From Streptomyces bauhiniae (GTDB lineage: Bacteria > Actinomycetota > Actinomycetes > Streptomycetales > Streptomycetaceae): a stretch of 64,000 bases of DNA. Location: NCBI RefSeq assembly GCF_004784475.1, contig NZ_SRRT01000002.1, positions 806,001 to 870,000 of the forward strand, given 5' to 3'. Position numbers and translations under genes: made by a program. Shown in pieces: positions 37,218 through 47,206 of this stretch. The notes beneath the pieces were generated by a model that was given only the letters and a program-made list of their open reading frames with translations, searched no databases and was not told where the DNA came from. Every line of letters starts with the position of its first letter. The stretch's first letter is position 1.

Positions 37218-38426
37218 TCACAGGAAGCGTCTCACGGGCCTGACCGCGGCTTCCTTCAGCCGCTGGAAAGCGGCTCTTCGCCGCCATCTGGCGAGGTCGA
37301 TGGCGACGCTGCGTTCGAGGTCGGCGTCGTAGTCGCGGTCGAGGGACGCGGTGAACTCCTCGTCCAGCACGGCGAGCATGACCTCCTCGTCGTGGTCCAT
37401 GGAGCGGCGGTTGAAGTTGGTGGAGCCGATCAGGGCGGCCACCGAGTCCACGGTGATGATCTTGGCGTGCATCATCGTCGGCTGGTACTGGCGGATCTCC
37501 ACGCCCGCGCGCAGCAGCTTGGTGTAGTGGTGCTGTCCGGCGAGCTGGCAGGCCCGCTGGTCGGTGTACGGGCCGGGCAGCAGGATCTCCACCTTCACGC
37601 CCCGGCGGGCGGTGCGGCACAGCAGGTCGATGAAGTAGTCGTCGGGCGCGAAATAGGCCGTGGCCAGGCGGAACCGTTCCTCCGCCGAGGTGAGCATGAC
37701 CCGGATCAGGGTCTGCATGTCCTGCCAGCCGATGCTGGCCGAGCCGCGCACGACCTGGACGATCGAGTCGCCGATCTGCTCGTGCCCGGTGAAGCGGTCG
37801 CGGTCGTCGAACAGCTCGTCGTGGCACTCGGCCCAGTTCTGGGCGAAGGCGGCGGCGATGCCATCGACCGCCGGTCCGCGCACCTGCACGTGGGTGTCGC
37901 GCCACTCACCGGGGTTGCGGGCGTCGCCGCACCACTCCTCCGCGATGCCGACGCCGCCGGTGAAGGCGGTGTCCTCGTCCACGATCAGGGCCTTGCGGTG
38001 GCAGCGGTGGTTCTGCTTGAAGGGCGAGAGCCAGACCGGCTTGCGGAACCAGGCGACCTGGACCCCGGCCTCGTCCATGAGGTCCAGCAGTCCCGGCTCG
38101 ATCTGCTTGGCGCCGAACCCGTCGAGCAGCAGCCGTACCCGCACACCCTCCCGCGCCCGGTCGGCCAGGGCGGCGGCGAAGTCGTGGGCGATCTGGCCGC
38201 GCCAGTACACGAAGGTCATCATGTCGATGGTGTGCCGGGCCGAGCCGATGGCCTTGAGCATGGCCGGGAAGATGGCGCTGCCGTTGCGCAGCGGGATCAG
38301 CTCGTTCCCCTCGGTGGCGGCCACCCCGATCAGCCGCTCCAGGCGGCGGCGCAGACGCTGCTTGCGGGCGACGGCGTCCGGGACACCGCCGGGTGCGAGA
38401 GCTACCGGTATGCCGTCGAGGGTCAC
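37218..38426 (-). CDS. Phospholipase D / cardiolipin synthase-like protein
   Basis: 402 residues with two HKD motifs: HRKALIVDEDTAFTGG and MHAKIITVDSVAALIGSTNF (HxK and following Asp in each). It lacks the two N-terminal membrane helices of classical cardiolipin synthases and starts VTLDGIPVALAPGG. GTG 38426 has GGAG upstream. It lies 40 bases before the STAS-PP2C pair on the same strand and may be cotranscribed, possibly linking membrane stress to that signalling unit. Phosphatidyltransferase or PLD activity is likely. Confidence 0.88.
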   Translation of the reverse strand: MTLDGIPVALAPGGVPDAVARKQRLRRRLERLIGVAATEGNELIPLRNGSAIFPAMLKAIGSARHTIDMMTFVYWRGQIAHDFAAALADRAREGVRVRLLLDGFGAKQIEPGLLDLMDEAGVQVAWFRKPVWLSPFKQNHRCHRKALIVDEDTAFTGGVGIAEEWCGDARNPGEWRDTHVQVRGPAVDGIAAAFAQNWAECHDELFDDRDRFTGHEQIGDSIVQVVRGSASIGWQDMQTLIRVMLTSAEERFRLATAYFAPDDYFIDLLCRTARRGVKVEILLPGPYTDQRACQLAGQHHYTKLLRAGVEIRQYQPTMMHAKIITVDSVAALIGSTNFNRRSMDHDEEVMLAVLDEEFTASLDRDYDADLERSVAIDLARWRRRAAFQRLKEAAVRPVRRFL

Positions 38427-38576
38427 AGCGAATTCTCCAGTTGTGCCGTTGCGCGGATCGGATCGGGACGGCCGGTGGACCCCCGAGGACCCTCATGCCC
38501 GGCACGCGCCCCATCATCCCGCGCCGGTGAACCACCCCACACGTGACCGGCATCACAGTGCGTTGATCGCTGTCAT

Positions 38577-38595
38577 CAGGTCATCATATGACCTG
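38577..38595. promoter_or_regulatory. Palindrome upstream of the threonate/erythronate operon
   Basis: CAGGTCAT (38577-38584) and ATGACCTG (38588-38595) form a perfect 8-bp inverted repeat with a 3-base spacer. It lies 48-66 bases before ltnD and close to a possible -35 (TTGATC at 38563). FadR-type GntR proteins bind short palindromes, and such a regulator is encoded at the cluster end. Confidence 0.7.
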
Positions 38596-38642
38596 TCCGC
38601 CGACGGCATTGAGGGCGTCCGGGCGGCCACTGCGAGACAAGG

Positions 38643-39557
38643 ATGTTGCGCGTGAAGGACCAGAAGCCCCGCGTGGGCGTGGTGGGACTCGGGGCCATGG
38701 GCCTCGGAATGGCCCGCAGCCTGCGGACGGCGGGATACGACGTCGGGGTCCACGATCTACGGCCCGAGGTGGCCGCCGAGTTCGCCCGCGAGGGCGGCAC
38801 CGCCTTCCCCTCCCCCGGTGAACTCGCCGCCACCGTCGACGTCCTGGTCGGCGTGGTCGTCAACTCCGCCCAGACCGAGCAGGTGTTGTTCGGAACGGAA
38901 GGTGCCGCCGAACGGCTGCGTCGGGGGGCCGTGTTCGTGATGTGCTCCACGGTCGATCCCGCCTGGTCGGCGGAACTGGGTGCGCGATTGGCCGAGTTGG
39001 GCGTCCGCTACCTGGACGCCCCGGTCTCCGGCGGTGCCCTGCGCGCGGCGGCCGGTGAGCTGACCATGATGACCTCGGGCGCCCCGGAGGCGTACGCGCT
39101 CGCCGGGCCGGTACTGGAGGCGATGAGCGCGACCGTGCACCGGCTGGGCGACGAGGCCGGGCTCGGCTCCAAGGTCAAGGTGATCAACCAGTTGCTCGCC
39201 GGCGTCCACATCGCCGCGGCCGCCGAGGCGATGGCGCTGGGCATCAAGGCCGGCGTCCCGGCCGGGACGCTGTACGAGGTGATCACGCACAGCGCGGGCA
39301 ACTCCTGGATGTTCGAGAACCGCATGGCGCATGTGCTGGCCGGTGACTACACGCCCCTGTCGGCCGTCGACATCTTCGTCAAGGATCTCGGGATCGTGCT
39401 CGACTCCGCCCGCCCGGAGCGCTTTCCGCTGCCGCTGGCCGCCACCGCCCACCAGATGTTCCTCCAGGCGGCGGCCTCGGGGCTGGGCGGGGAGGACGAC
39501 AGCGCGGTGATCAAGATCTTCCCGGGGATCGACCTGCCGAAGCCGGAGGATGGCTGA
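38643..39557 (+). CDS. ltnD: L-threonate 2-dehydrogenase
   Basis: 304 residues from ATG 38643, or 301 from GTG 38652, which has better spacing to AAGGA. Beta-hydroxyacid dehydrogenase fold: VGVVGLGAMGLGMARSL (NAD loop), YLDAPVSGGALRAAAGELTM (substrate motif) and SKVKVINQLLAGVHIAAAAE with the catalytic Lys. It oxidises L-threonate to 2-oxo-tetronate, the first step of the pathway in this cluster. The otnK start lies one base past its stop. Confidence 0.9.
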   Translation: MLRVKDQKPRVGVVGLGAMGLGMARSLRTAGYDVGVHDLRPEVAAEFAREGGTAFPSPGELAATVDVLVGVVVNSAQTEQVLFGTEGAAERLRRGAVFVMCSTVDPAWSAELGARLAELGVRYLDAPVSGGALRAAAGELTMMTSGAPEAYALAGPVLEAMSATVHRLGDEAGLGSKVKVINQLLAGVHIAAAAEAMALGIKAGVPAGTLYEVITHSAGNSWMFENRMAHVLAGDYTPLSAVDIFVKDLGIVLDSARPERFPLPLAATAHQMFLQAAASGLGGEDDSAVIKIFPGIDLPKPEDG

Positions 39558-39558
39558 C

Positions 39559-40836
39559 ATGGGAATCCGGCTCGGCGCCATCGCCGACGACTTCACCGGC
39601 GCCACGGACCTGGCGAACAACCTCGTACGCGCGGGGATGCGCGTGGTCCAGCTCATCGACGTCCCCGAGGACGGCGGGTACGGCCTCGTGGGGGACGCGG
39701 ATGCGGTGGTGATCGCGCTCAAGTCCCGTACCGTGCCCGTCGCGGAGGCGATCGACGCCTCTCTGCGCGCGCTGGCGTGGCTCCGGGGCGCGGGGGCCGA
39801 GCAGGTCTACTTCAAGTACTGCTCGACCTTTGACTCGACCCCGGCCGGGAACATCGGGCCCGTCGCCGAGGCCCTGATGGACGCGCTGGGCACCGACTTC
39901 ACGGTGGCCACCCCGGCGTTCCCGGACAACGGGCGCACCGTGTTCAAGGGTCATCTCTTCGTGGAGGACGTGCTGTTGAGCGAGAGCGGCATGCGGGACC
40001 ATCCGCTGACGCCGATGACCGACTCCAACCTGGTCGAGGTGCTGGGCGCGCAGACGACGCGGCCTGTGGGGCTCGTCGACCACACGGTTGTCGCATCGGG
40101 TGCGGACGCGGTGCGGTCCCGCATCGCTGAACTCCGTTCCCAGGGAGTCGCGTTCGCGATCGTGGACGCGGTCTCCAACGACGACCTGGTGCGACTGGGC
40201 GAGGCGGTGCGGGATCTGCCGCTGGTGACGGCCGGTTCGGGGCTGGCCATCGGGCTTCCGGCGAACTGGGGTCTGCAACCCTCCTCCTCGGCAGCCGAGT
40301 TGCCGACCCCCTTCGGACACCGGGCCATCGTCTCCGGCTCGGTCTCCACGGCCACGAACCGCCAGGTCCGCGCCTTCCTCGACACCGGGCGCCCCGCGTT
40401 CAGCGTGGACCCCCTGCGCATCGCGGCCGGTGAGGACGTGGCCGGGTCGGCGCTGGCCTTCGCCGAGGCCCACCTGACCGACGGGCCGGTGCTGATCTAC
40501 TCCACGGAAGCCCCCGAGGCAGTGCGCGGAGTGCAGCGCAGGATCGGTGCCGCCGAGGCCGGTGAGCTGGTGGAACGGACTCTGGCCGAGGTGGCGCGGG
40601 GGCTCGTGGCGCGCGGGGTGCGGCAGCTCGTCGTCGCCGGGGGCGAGACCTCGGGCGCGGTCGTGCAGGCGCTCGGCATCACCGGGCTCCGCATCGGCCC
40701 GCAGATCGACCCCGGTGTGCCGTGGTGCGCGGCGACTTTGCCCGACGGATCGCCAGTCCATCTGGCCCTGAAATCCGGCAACTTCGGCGGTCCCGGCTTC
40801 TTCTCCGCCGCGTTCACCCTGCTGGAGCCGGCATGA
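39559..40836 (+). CDS. otnK: 3-oxo-tetronate kinase
   Basis: 425 residues. RLGAIADDFTGATDLANNLV is the four-carbon acid sugar kinase (DUF1537) N-terminal motif, and VAGGETSGAVVQALGI lies in the C-terminal ATP-binding domain. It phosphorylates 3-oxo-tetronate at C4. ATG 39559 is preferred to 39550 because GGAGG abuts the upstream ATG. The stop overlaps otnC (ATGA). Confidence 0.92.
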   Translation: MGIRLGAIADDFTGATDLANNLVRAGMRVVQLIDVPEDGGYGLVGDADAVVIALKSRTVPVAEAIDASLRALAWLRGAGAEQVYFKYCSTFDSTPAGNIGPVAEALMDALGTDFTVATPAFPDNGRTVFKGHLFVEDVLLSESGMRDHPLTPMTDSNLVEVLGAQTTRPVGLVDHTVVASGADAVRSRIAELRSQGVAFAIVDAVSNDDLVRLGEAVRDLPLVTAGSGLAIGLPANWGLQPSSSAAELPTPFGHRAIVSGSVSTATNRQVRAFLDTGRPAFSVDPLRIAAGEDVAGSALAFAEAHLTDGPVLIYSTEAPEAVRGVQRRIGAAEAGELVERTLAEVARGLVARGVRQLVVAGGETSGAVVQALGITGLRIGPQIDPGVPWCAATLPDGSPVHLALKSGNFGGPGFFSAAFTLLEPA

Positions 40837-41495
40837 GTGAGCTGGTGGAGGAGGCCCGGCGCGAGATCGTCCGGGTGGGCACGAGCCTGTTCGCGCGGGG
40901 CTACGTCCATGCCAGCGCGGGCAACATCAGCGCCCGGATCGGTGACTCCCACCTGATCACCCCGACCGACGCGGCCCTGGGCTTCCTCGAACCCGACCGG
41001 CTGGCCCTCGTCGACGCCGAGGGCGTGCGAGTCACCGGCGACCGGGCCAGCAAGACCCTCACCCTGCACCGCCGTATCTACGCCGCCGACCCCACCGCCC
41101 GCTTCATCGTCCACACCCACTCCACGCACCTGGTCGGGCTGACCCTGGCCGGGGTGTGGCGCGCGGACGACGTGCTCCCGCCGATCACCCCGTACTACGT
41201 GATGAAGGTCGGGCACGTCCCGCTCGTCCCCTACCACCGGCCCGGCGACCCGCGCGTGGCCGAGCTGGTGACCGCCCGCATCGCCGAACGCGCCGCGCGC
41301 GGTACGCCGATCCGGGCCGTGCTGCTCGACCGGCTGGGCCCGGTCGTCTGGGGGCCCGACGCGGCCTCCGCCCTCGCCGTCCTCGAAGAACTCGAGGAGA
41401 CGGCACGCCTGTGGCTGCTCACCGAGCGCAGGCCCGCACCGCTCGCGGAACCCGAACTCGCCGAACTGCGCTCCGTGTTCGGCGCCCGCTGGTGA
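40833..41495 (+). CDS. otnC: 3-oxo-tetronate 4-phosphate decarboxylase
   Basis: 220 residues of the class II aldolase fold. SAGNISARIGDSHLITPTDA, IVHTHSTHLVGLTLAGV (two zinc His) and VPYHRPGDPRVAELV (third zinc His). It decarboxylates 3-oxo-tetronate 4-phosphate to dihydroxyacetone phosphate, closing the route into glycolysis. ATG overlaps the otnK stop. Confidence 0.93.
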   Translation: MSELVEEARREIVRVGTSLFARGYVHASAGNISARIGDSHLITPTDAALGFLEPDRLALVDAEGVRVTGDRASKTLTLHRRIYAADPTARFIVHTHSTHLVGLTLAGVWRADDVLPPITPYYVMKVGHVPLVPYHRPGDPRVAELVTARIAERAARGTPIRAVLLDRLGPVVWGPDAASALAVLEELEETARLWLLTERRPAPLAEPELAELRSVFGARW

Positions 41496-41546
41496 ACCCC
41501 GATCCCCCGTCCCGAGAATCCCCCTGAGCCGCTCAAAGGATTCGCC

Positions 41547-42851
41547 ATGTCCCTCCCCACGGTCGCCGCCGAAGCCGACCTCACCCGCGAGAACGCCGTC
41601 TTCCGCAAGGTCGTCCGGCGCATCGTCCCCTTCCTCGTCCTCTGTTATGTCGTCTCCTACCTCGACCGCGTCAACGTGGGTTTCGCCAAGCTCCAGATGT
41701 CCGCCGACCTGGGGTTCAGCGAGGCGTCGTACGGCCTCGGCGCCGGGCTGTTCTTCATCGGGTACTTCCTCTTCGAGGTCCCGTCGAACCTGCTGCTCCA
41801 GCGGGTGGGCGCCCGCACCTGGATAGCCCGGATCATGATCAGTTGGGGCGTGGTCTCGGCGGCGTTCGTCTTCGTCACCGACGAGACGACGTTCTACGTG
41901 CTCCGCTTCCTGCTCGGCGCGGCCGAGGCCGGGTTCTACCCCGGTGTCATCCTGTACTGCACCTACTGGTTCCCGTCCCACCGCCGGGCCCGCGTCATCG
42001 CGATGTTCATGTCGGCGATCCCCGTGGCGGGCATCTTCGGCAACCCGCTCTCCGGCTGGATTCTGGACACCTTCCACGGCACGGGCGGCTGGCAGGGGTG
42101 GCAGTGGATGTTCGCGCTGGAGGCGCTGCCGGCCCTCGCGGTCGGAGTGGCCACGCTGTTCTACCTGGACAACGGGGTGCGGGATGCGAAGTGGCTCAGC
42201 GACGAGGAGAAGGCCGTCGTGGAGCGGGCGCTCGCCGAGGACGCGGCACACCGGACCGTGCACGGCAAGGTCTGGGACGGCTTCCGCGACCCCAAGGTGT
42301 GGCTGATGAGCCTCATCTACTTCTGCTTCATCATGGGCCAGTACGCGCTGACGTTCTGGATGCCGACCTTCGTGGAGTCGACCGGCATCAAGGGCAACCT
42401 GGCCATCGGTGTGCTGAGTTCGGTGCCGTTCCTGGCCGCGCTGGTCGCGATGAACCTGTTCGGCCGCTCGGCCGACCGGCGCCGGGAGCGCCGCTGGCAT
42501 CTGGTGGTCCCGAGCCTCATGGGCGCCGTCGGCTTCACGCTGGCCGCCTCCTGGTCCGGCTCGACCGTGCTGTCCCTGATCGCCCTGTCCTTCGCGGCGG
42601 CCGGCGTATTGACCTGCGCCCCGCTGTTCTGGTCCCTGCCCACCGCCTTCCTGGGCGGTACGGCGGCCGCGGCCGGGCTCGCCCTGATCAACTCGGTCGG
42701 CAACCTGGCCGGTTTCGCCAGCCCGTACATGATCGGCGCGCTGAAGGACAGCACCGGTTCGGCGTCCATACCGATGTACGTGCTGGCGTTCAGCCTCGTC
42801 GTGGGTGCCGCCGCCGTACTGACCACCAAGAAGGACGTCGTCAACCGCTGA
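41547..42851 (+). CDS. MFS transporter, ACS family, likely for four-carbon sugar acids
   Basis: 434 residues with 12 membrane segments. [20 protein letters not shown] (TM1 with the Arg/Asp pair) and [20 protein letters not shown] match the anion:cation symporter family, which includes sugar-acid carriers (ExuT, TtuB). Its place inside the ltnD-denD cluster suggests L-threonate and/or D-erythronate uptake. Confidence 0.87.
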   Translation: MSLPTVAAEADLTRENAVFRKVVRRIVPFLVLCYVVSYLDRVNVGFAKLQMSADLGFSEASYGLGAGLFFIGYFLFEVPSNLLLQRVGARTWIARIMISWGVVSAAFVFVTDETTFYVLRFLLGAAEAGFYPGVILYCTYWFPSHRRARVIAMFMSAIPVAGIFGNPLSGWILDTFHGTGGWQGWQWMFALEALPALAVGVATLFYLDNGVRDAKWLSDEEKAVVERALAEDAAHRTVHGKVWDGFRDPKVWLMSLIYFCFIMGQYALTFWMPTFVESTGIKGNLAIGVLSSVPFLAALVAMNLFGRSADRRRERRWHLVVPSLMGAVGFTLAASWSGSTVLSLIALSFAAAGVLTCAPLFWSLPTAFLGGTAAAAGLALINSVGNLAGFASPYMIGALKDSTGSASIPMYVLAFSLVVGAAAVLTTKKDVVNR

Positions 42852-42882
42852 CCGGCGCCGCACCGGCGTCATGGGAGTGACC

Positions 42883-43665
42883 ATGCCGAGGTTCGCAGCG
42901 AACCTGTCCATGATGTACACCGAGCATCCCTTCCCGGCCCGCTTCGCCGCGGCCGCCGCGGACGGCTTCGAGGCCGTCGAGTACCTCTTCCCGTACGCGT
43001 ACGACCCCGCCGAACTGCGCCGCCTGCTGGACGAACACGGCCTGCGGCAGGTGCTGTTCAACGCTCCGCCCGGCGACTGGGACGCGGGTGAGCGCGGTAC
43101 GGCCGCGCTGCCGGGCCGGGAGGCGGAGACGCGGGCCGGGATCGAGCGGGCGCTGGAGTACGCGGCCGCGCTGGACTGTCCGCGGGTGCATGTGATGGCG
43201 GGGCTGCTGCCGTCCGGCGCGGCCCGCGAGACCTATCTCGGCAACCTCGCGTGGGCCGCCGAGCGGGCCGGGGCGGCCGGGGTGGACCTGCTGATCGAGC
43301 CGATCAACCACCGTGACACGCCGGGGTACTTCCTGAACCGGCAGGCCGAAGCACACGCTGTCGTACGGGAGTTGGGCGCCGACAACCTCAAAGTCCAACT
43401 GGACCTCTACCACTGCCAGATCACCGAGGGCGACCTCACCACGGCCCTGCGCCGGGACCTGCCGACCGGCCGGGTCGGACATCTCCAGATCGCGGGCGTG
43501 CCCGACCGGCAGGAGCCCGACGCGGGCGAGCTGAACATCGGCCATCTCTTCGACGTGATCGACGAGTTGGCCTTCGAGGGGTGGGTCGGCTGCGAGTACC
43601 GCCCCCGTGCCGGGACGAGCGAGGGGCTCGGCTGGCTGCGCGACTACCGAGGAGCACACGCATGA
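42883..43665 (+). CDS. otnI: 2-oxo-tetronate isomerase
   Basis: 260 residues of the hydroxypyruvate isomerase/xylose isomerase-like TIM barrel. [20 protein letters not shown] at the start, [20 protein letters not shown] (metal Glu), [15 protein letters not shown] and [16 protein letters not shown] end segment (here [14 protein letters not shown]). It isomerises 2-oxo- to 3-oxo-tetronate, joining ltnD to otnK. ATG 42883 follows GGGAGTG. The stop overlaps denD (ATGA). Confidence 0.9.
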   Translation: MPRFAANLSMMYTEHPFPARFAAAAADGFEAVEYLFPYAYDPAELRRLLDEHGLRQVLFNAPPGDWDAGERGTAALPGREAETRAGIERALEYAAALDCPRVHVMAGLLPSGAARETYLGNLAWAAERAGAAGVDLLIEPINHRDTPGYFLNRQAEAHAVVRELGADNLKVQLDLYHCQITEGDLTTALRRDLPTGRVGHLQIAGVPDRQEPDAGELNIGHLFDVIDELAFEGWVGCEYRPRAGTSEGLGWLRDYRGAHA

Positions 43666-44708
43666 GGATCGTCATCACCGGTGGCTTCGGCTTTCTGGGC
43701 CGCCAGGTGGCCGAACGGCTGCTGGAGACACGGACGTTCGACGGCGTACGCGTGGACCGGCTGGTGCTGGCCGACCTGTTCGTACCGGATGCGTCGCCGC
43801 TCGCCGCCGACCCGCTGGTGGAGGTGGTCCGGGGTGATCTCACCGACCGGCTGGGCGAGTTGTTCGCCGAGCCGGTGGACGCGGTGATCCATCTGGCGTC
43901 CGCGGTGTCGGCCGAGTGCGAGGCCGACTTCGACCTCGGCATGGCGACCAACGTGGACACCACCCGCGCCCTGCTCGAAGCGGCCCGTGCCCAGGCGGCC
44001 GCCGGAGGCCCGGTCGTACGGCTGCTGTTCTCCAGCAGTGTCGCGGTGTACGGCTCGGACCCGGCGCTGCCGCTGCCCGAGGTGGTCAGCGAGGCCACGC
44101 TGCCGACCCCTCGGTCCAGTTACGGGGTGCAGAAGTTCGTCTGCGAGCAGCTCGTCGCCGAGTACACGCGAAAGGGGTTCGTGGACGGGCGGGTGGCCCG
44201 GCTGATGACCGTGTCGGTGCGGCCGGGGCGGCCGAATGCCGCCGCGTCCGGGTTCCTGTCCGGTGTCGTCCGGGAGCCACTGGCGGGGTTGCCGGCCGTC
44301 TCCCCCGTCGACCCCGGCCTGCGGGTGGCCCTGGCCTCGCCCCGGCGCACGGTCACGGGCATCCTCCGGGTCGCGGAGCTGGAGCGGGGCGAGGGGCCCG
44401 GTCAGCTCGACGGCCGGCTCCCGGTCAACCTGCCCGCGCTGACGGTCTCGGTCTCGGACATGCTCCACACCCTTCGCCGGGTGGCCGGAGACGCCGTGGC
44501 GAACCTCGTGACCGTCGCGCCCGACCCCGCCGTCGAGGCCATCGTGGGGTCCTGGCCGGCCGACTTCGACAACGCGCGCGCCGCCACGCTCGGACTGGCC
44601 GCCGACCCGGACTTCGAGTCGGTGCTCCGGGAGTACCTGGCCGACCATGCCGACGCGGTGACCGCCGTCACCGCGCTCGGGGCGGGGCCGCAGAACGCCG
44701 GTCGATAG
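43662..44708 (+). CDS. denD: D-erythronate dehydrogenase
   Basis: 348 residues, extended SDR/NAD-dependent epimerase fold. [20 protein letters not shown] (GxxGxxG), [33 protein letters not shown] and [15 protein letters not shown] (YxxxK). It oxidises D-erythronate to 2-oxo-tetronate, so the cluster accepts both L-threonate and D-erythronate. GntR follows 10 bases later. Confidence 0.9.
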   Translation: MRIVITGGFGFLGRQVAERLLETRTFDGVRVDRLVLADLFVPDASPLAADPLVEVVRGDLTDRLGELFAEPVDAVIHLASAVSAECEADFDLGMATNVDTTRALLEAARAQAAAGGPVVRLLFSSSVAVYGSDPALPLPEVVSEATLPTPRSSYGVQKFVCEQLVAEYTRKGFVDGRVARLMTVSVRPGRPNAAASGFLSGVVREPLAGLPAVSPVDPGLRVALASPRRTVTGILRVAELERGEGPGQLDGRLPVNLPALTVSVSDMLHTLRRVAGDAVANLVTVAPDPAVEAIVGSWPADFDNARAATLGLAADPDFESVLREYLADHADAVTAVTALGAGPQNAGR

Positions 44709-44718
44709 ACTGAAAAGC

Positions 44719-45471
44719 ATGTTTTCCAAGGTGAGCGGTCCGATACGGCTCGCGGACCGGGTCGCCGCGATACTCGCGGAGGAGATCGAGTCCGGGCGGC
44801 TCGCCGAGGGCGACAGACTGCCGACCGAGGTCGCGCTGGTCAAGCAGCTCGGCGTGAGCCGTACGGTCGTCCGCGAGGCGGTGTCCCGGCTGCGCAACGC
44901 GGGCCTGGTCGAGCCGCGCCAGGGCCTCGGCGTCTTCGTCCTGCCCCGGCGCACCCGGCCGCTCGACCTGGAGGGCGAGTCCCCCGGCACCAAGTCCAAG
45001 GTGCTCCAGATCGTCGAGGTCCGCGCGGCCCTGGAGGGCGAGGCGGCGGCCCTGGCCGCGACCCGTGCCACGCCGGACGACATCGCCCGGATGCGCCGCG
45101 CGCTGGCCGCGCTGGACACGGCGGTCGCCGCCGACGGCGACGGCGTGGACGAGGACCTCGCCTTCCACCGCACCATCGCCGAGTCCACCGGCAACCCGGT
45201 CCTCCTCCAGACGGTCCACTACCTCGGCGAGGTAGCCCGCGGCGGCATCCGCGTCACCCGCGCCAACGAGGCCCGCCGCACCGACTTCCTCGAAGCCGTC
45301 CGCCAGGAACACCACGCCATCCTCTCCGCCATCGAGTCCCACGACCCCCAAGCCGCCCAGTCCGCGGCCCGCCTCCACCTCCACCACGCCGCCTCCCGCC
45401 TCCAGGACGCGGACGAACGGTTCTGGACGGAGACGGACGGGCTGGACGTGGGGCTGGGGTCGGACACCTGA
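44719..45471 (+). CDS. FadR/GntR family regulator of the cluster
   Basis: 250 residues. The N-terminal winged HTH has VAAILAEEIESGRLAEGDRLPTE, with KQLGVSRTVVREAVSRLRNA as the recognition region. The C-terminal FCD domain has the metal/ligand residues EDLAFHRTIAESTGNPVL and EHHAILSAIESHDPQAAQSA. TAGACT lies 7 bases before the ATG, suggesting an extra leaderless promoter. It probably represses the operon until threonate, erythronate or 2-oxo-tetronate binds. Confidence 0.92.
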   Translation: MFSKVSGPIRLADRVAAILAEEIESGRLAEGDRLPTEVALVKQLGVSRTVVREAVSRLRNAGLVEPRQGLGVFVLPRRTRPLDLEGESPGTKSKVLQIVEVRAALEGEAAALAATRATPDDIARMRRALAALDTAVAADGDGVDEDLAFHRTIAESTGNPVLLQTVHYLGEVARGGIRVTRANEARRTDFLEAVRQEHHAILSAIESHDPQAAQSAARLHLHHAASRLQDADERFWTETDGLDVGLGSDT

Positions 45472-45601
45472 CCCGCCAGGGCCGGTTAGACCGGGAAACG
45501 GCCGGTAAGGCATGTCCATGCCCTGCCGGTCTGGATCATGGTTCACTTCACCTCGCGTTCACATCCGCGCACCGGCGCGGTGTCTTCACGAGGGATCACC
45601 C

Positions 45602-47059
45602 ATGCTGAAACGAATACGGCTCCTGTCGGCGGCGGTTCTCACCGCGCTCGGCACCGTCGTGGCACTGGCCGCGCCGTCCGCCGCGGCCGACCCCCCGGTA
45701 CCTCCGTCGTCGGCGGGCCAGAGGTGGGCACTGAAGGTGGCCGATCACTACGTGACCGTCTCCGCCGGGGCCAACGGCGACACCAAGCTCAGGGCCAACC
45801 TGACCGCCACCACACCCGGCACCGCTGAGCAGTTCACGCTGCACACCGACTGGATCAGGGAGGGGAGTGACGAGGGCTTCGGCAGCAAGGTGAGCTTCCG
45901 CTCCGAGGCGACCGGCAACTACGTCACGACCGAGGACGACGCCAGCGCCTCCCTGCTCCGGACTCGGGCGACGACGATCGGGGCCTGGGAGCGCTTCACC
46001 CTGAAGCCCCTGTCCAAAGGCGCATTCGGCCTGCTGGCTTCCAACGGCAAGTATGTCGCGGCAGAGCTGGGCACCTACCCGGACAAGGGCCTGCTGCGGG
46101 CCCGTACCGCGCAGCCCGCCAGCCCCGACGACCTCGGATCCTGGGAGCGCTTCACCCTGGAGAAGGTAGGCGGGCAGGGTTCCACCGGTCCCGTCCCCGC
46201 GCCCACCGCCCAGGCGCCGGTCGCGCGTGACGTCGTCTCGTGGAACGTCTGCGCCAACAACAACGGGGGCTGCTCCCTCGACAAGGCCACGCCCACGACC
46301 GTGGCCACCAACGTGTCGAACGCGCTCCACCAGGCCATGGGCACCCGGCGCCCCGACGCGATCTTCTTCCAGGAGATCTGCGAGAAGGCGGCCAAACCCC
46401 TGGAGCTGGCGCTCGAGAGCTGGGCCGGTCCGATGGACGTGCGCTTCATGCCGACGTACTACAACGTCGCGGACACGACCGTCCAGGCACAGAAGGAATG
46501 CGACAACACCGAAGGCGGTGCCGGCCGGGGTTCCTTCGGCATCGCCCTGGCCGTCCCCGACAGCAACACGTGGTACCAGGGCACCGTGCTTCCGTCGCCG
46601 GTCGACCCGGCCAAGCCTCGCAAGGAGCAGCGACCGATGCTCTGCGCGATCATGCCGGCCGAGGGCTCCGCGTACTGCAACGCGCACTTCAGCAGCGGCC
46701 CGTACACGGATGCGAACGGCAAGCCTCAGGGCGACGACACCGACCCGAATAACCTCGTCCGGCCGAAGCAGGCCCAGGCGATGCGCACGACCGTCGACGG
46801 TCTGGCGGAGAAGGGCTACACCACCTACTACGGCGGTGACCTCAACACCACCCAGAACGACGTCGATTACCTCAGCGCCCTCTACCCCGGTCACCAGGAG
46901 TGCGGGCAGCCGACCCCGTCCTCGCCGCACACCGGCGCGCCCACGGACGGCAACAACAAGATCGACTACATCTTCGGTCCGCAGGGGCCCACGTACACGT
47001 GCCGGGTCGTGGACGGCACGCTGTCCGACCACCGCGTGATCAACCTGACCACTTCCTGA
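45602..47059 (+). CDS. Secreted endonuclease/exonuclease/phosphatase-fold protein with N-terminal beta-trefoil-like domain
   Basis: 485 residues. Sec signal peptide 1-32 (MLKRIRLLSAAVLTALGTVV, ends SAAAD). About 40-195: a fascin/ricin-like repeat region (YVTVSAGANGDTKLRANLTA, FTLKPLSKGAFGLLASNGKY). About 205-485: EEP nuclease with SWNVCANN, FFQEICEK (catalytic Glu), YYGGDLNTTQND (Asp, Asn) and LSDHRVINL (final His). It should cleave nucleic acids or phosphoesters outside the cell. A terminator follows. Confidence 0.85.
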   Translation: MLKRIRLLSAAVLTALGTVVALAAPSAAADPPVPPSSAGQRWALKVADHYVTVSAGANGDTKLRANLTATTPGTAEQFTLHTDWIREGSDEGFGSKVSFRSEATGNYVTTEDDASASLLRTRATTIGAWERFTLKPLSKGAFGLLASNGKYVAAELGTYPDKGLLRARTAQPASPDDLGSWERFTLEKVGGQGSTGPVPAPTAQAPVARDVVSWNVCANNNGGCSLDKATPTTVATNVSNALHQAMGTRRPDAIFFQEICEKAAKPLELALESWAGPMDVRFMPTYYNVADTTVQAQKECDNTEGGAGRGSFGIALAVPDSNTWYQGTVLPSPVDPAKPRKEQRPMLCAIMPAEGSAYCNAHFSSGPYTDANGKPQGDDTDPNNLVRPKQAQAMRTTVDGLAEKGYTTYYGGDLNTTQNDVDYLSALYPGHQECGQPTPSSPHTGAPTDGNNKIDYIFGPQGPTYTCRVVDGTLSDHRVINLTTS

Positions 47060-47069
47060 GTCACTCGTG

Positions 47070-47102
47070 GGGCCGTCCCGGAGCAGTCCGGGGCGGCCCT
47101 TT
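47070..47102 (+). terminator. Terminator after the secreted nuclease
   Basis: GGGCCGTCCCGGA (47070-47082) pairs with TCCGGGGCGGCCC (47087-47099) with one wobble and a GCAG loop, followed by TTT. Confidence 0.8.
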
Positions 47103-47206
47103 CGCGTACACGCCGTGATCTACGTCATTCCGGGCAATCCACGGAATTTGTTCCACCCTCTGAAAGGTTGGTGTTTACATCTGATCGTCGACGATGCGAG
47201 GCACCC

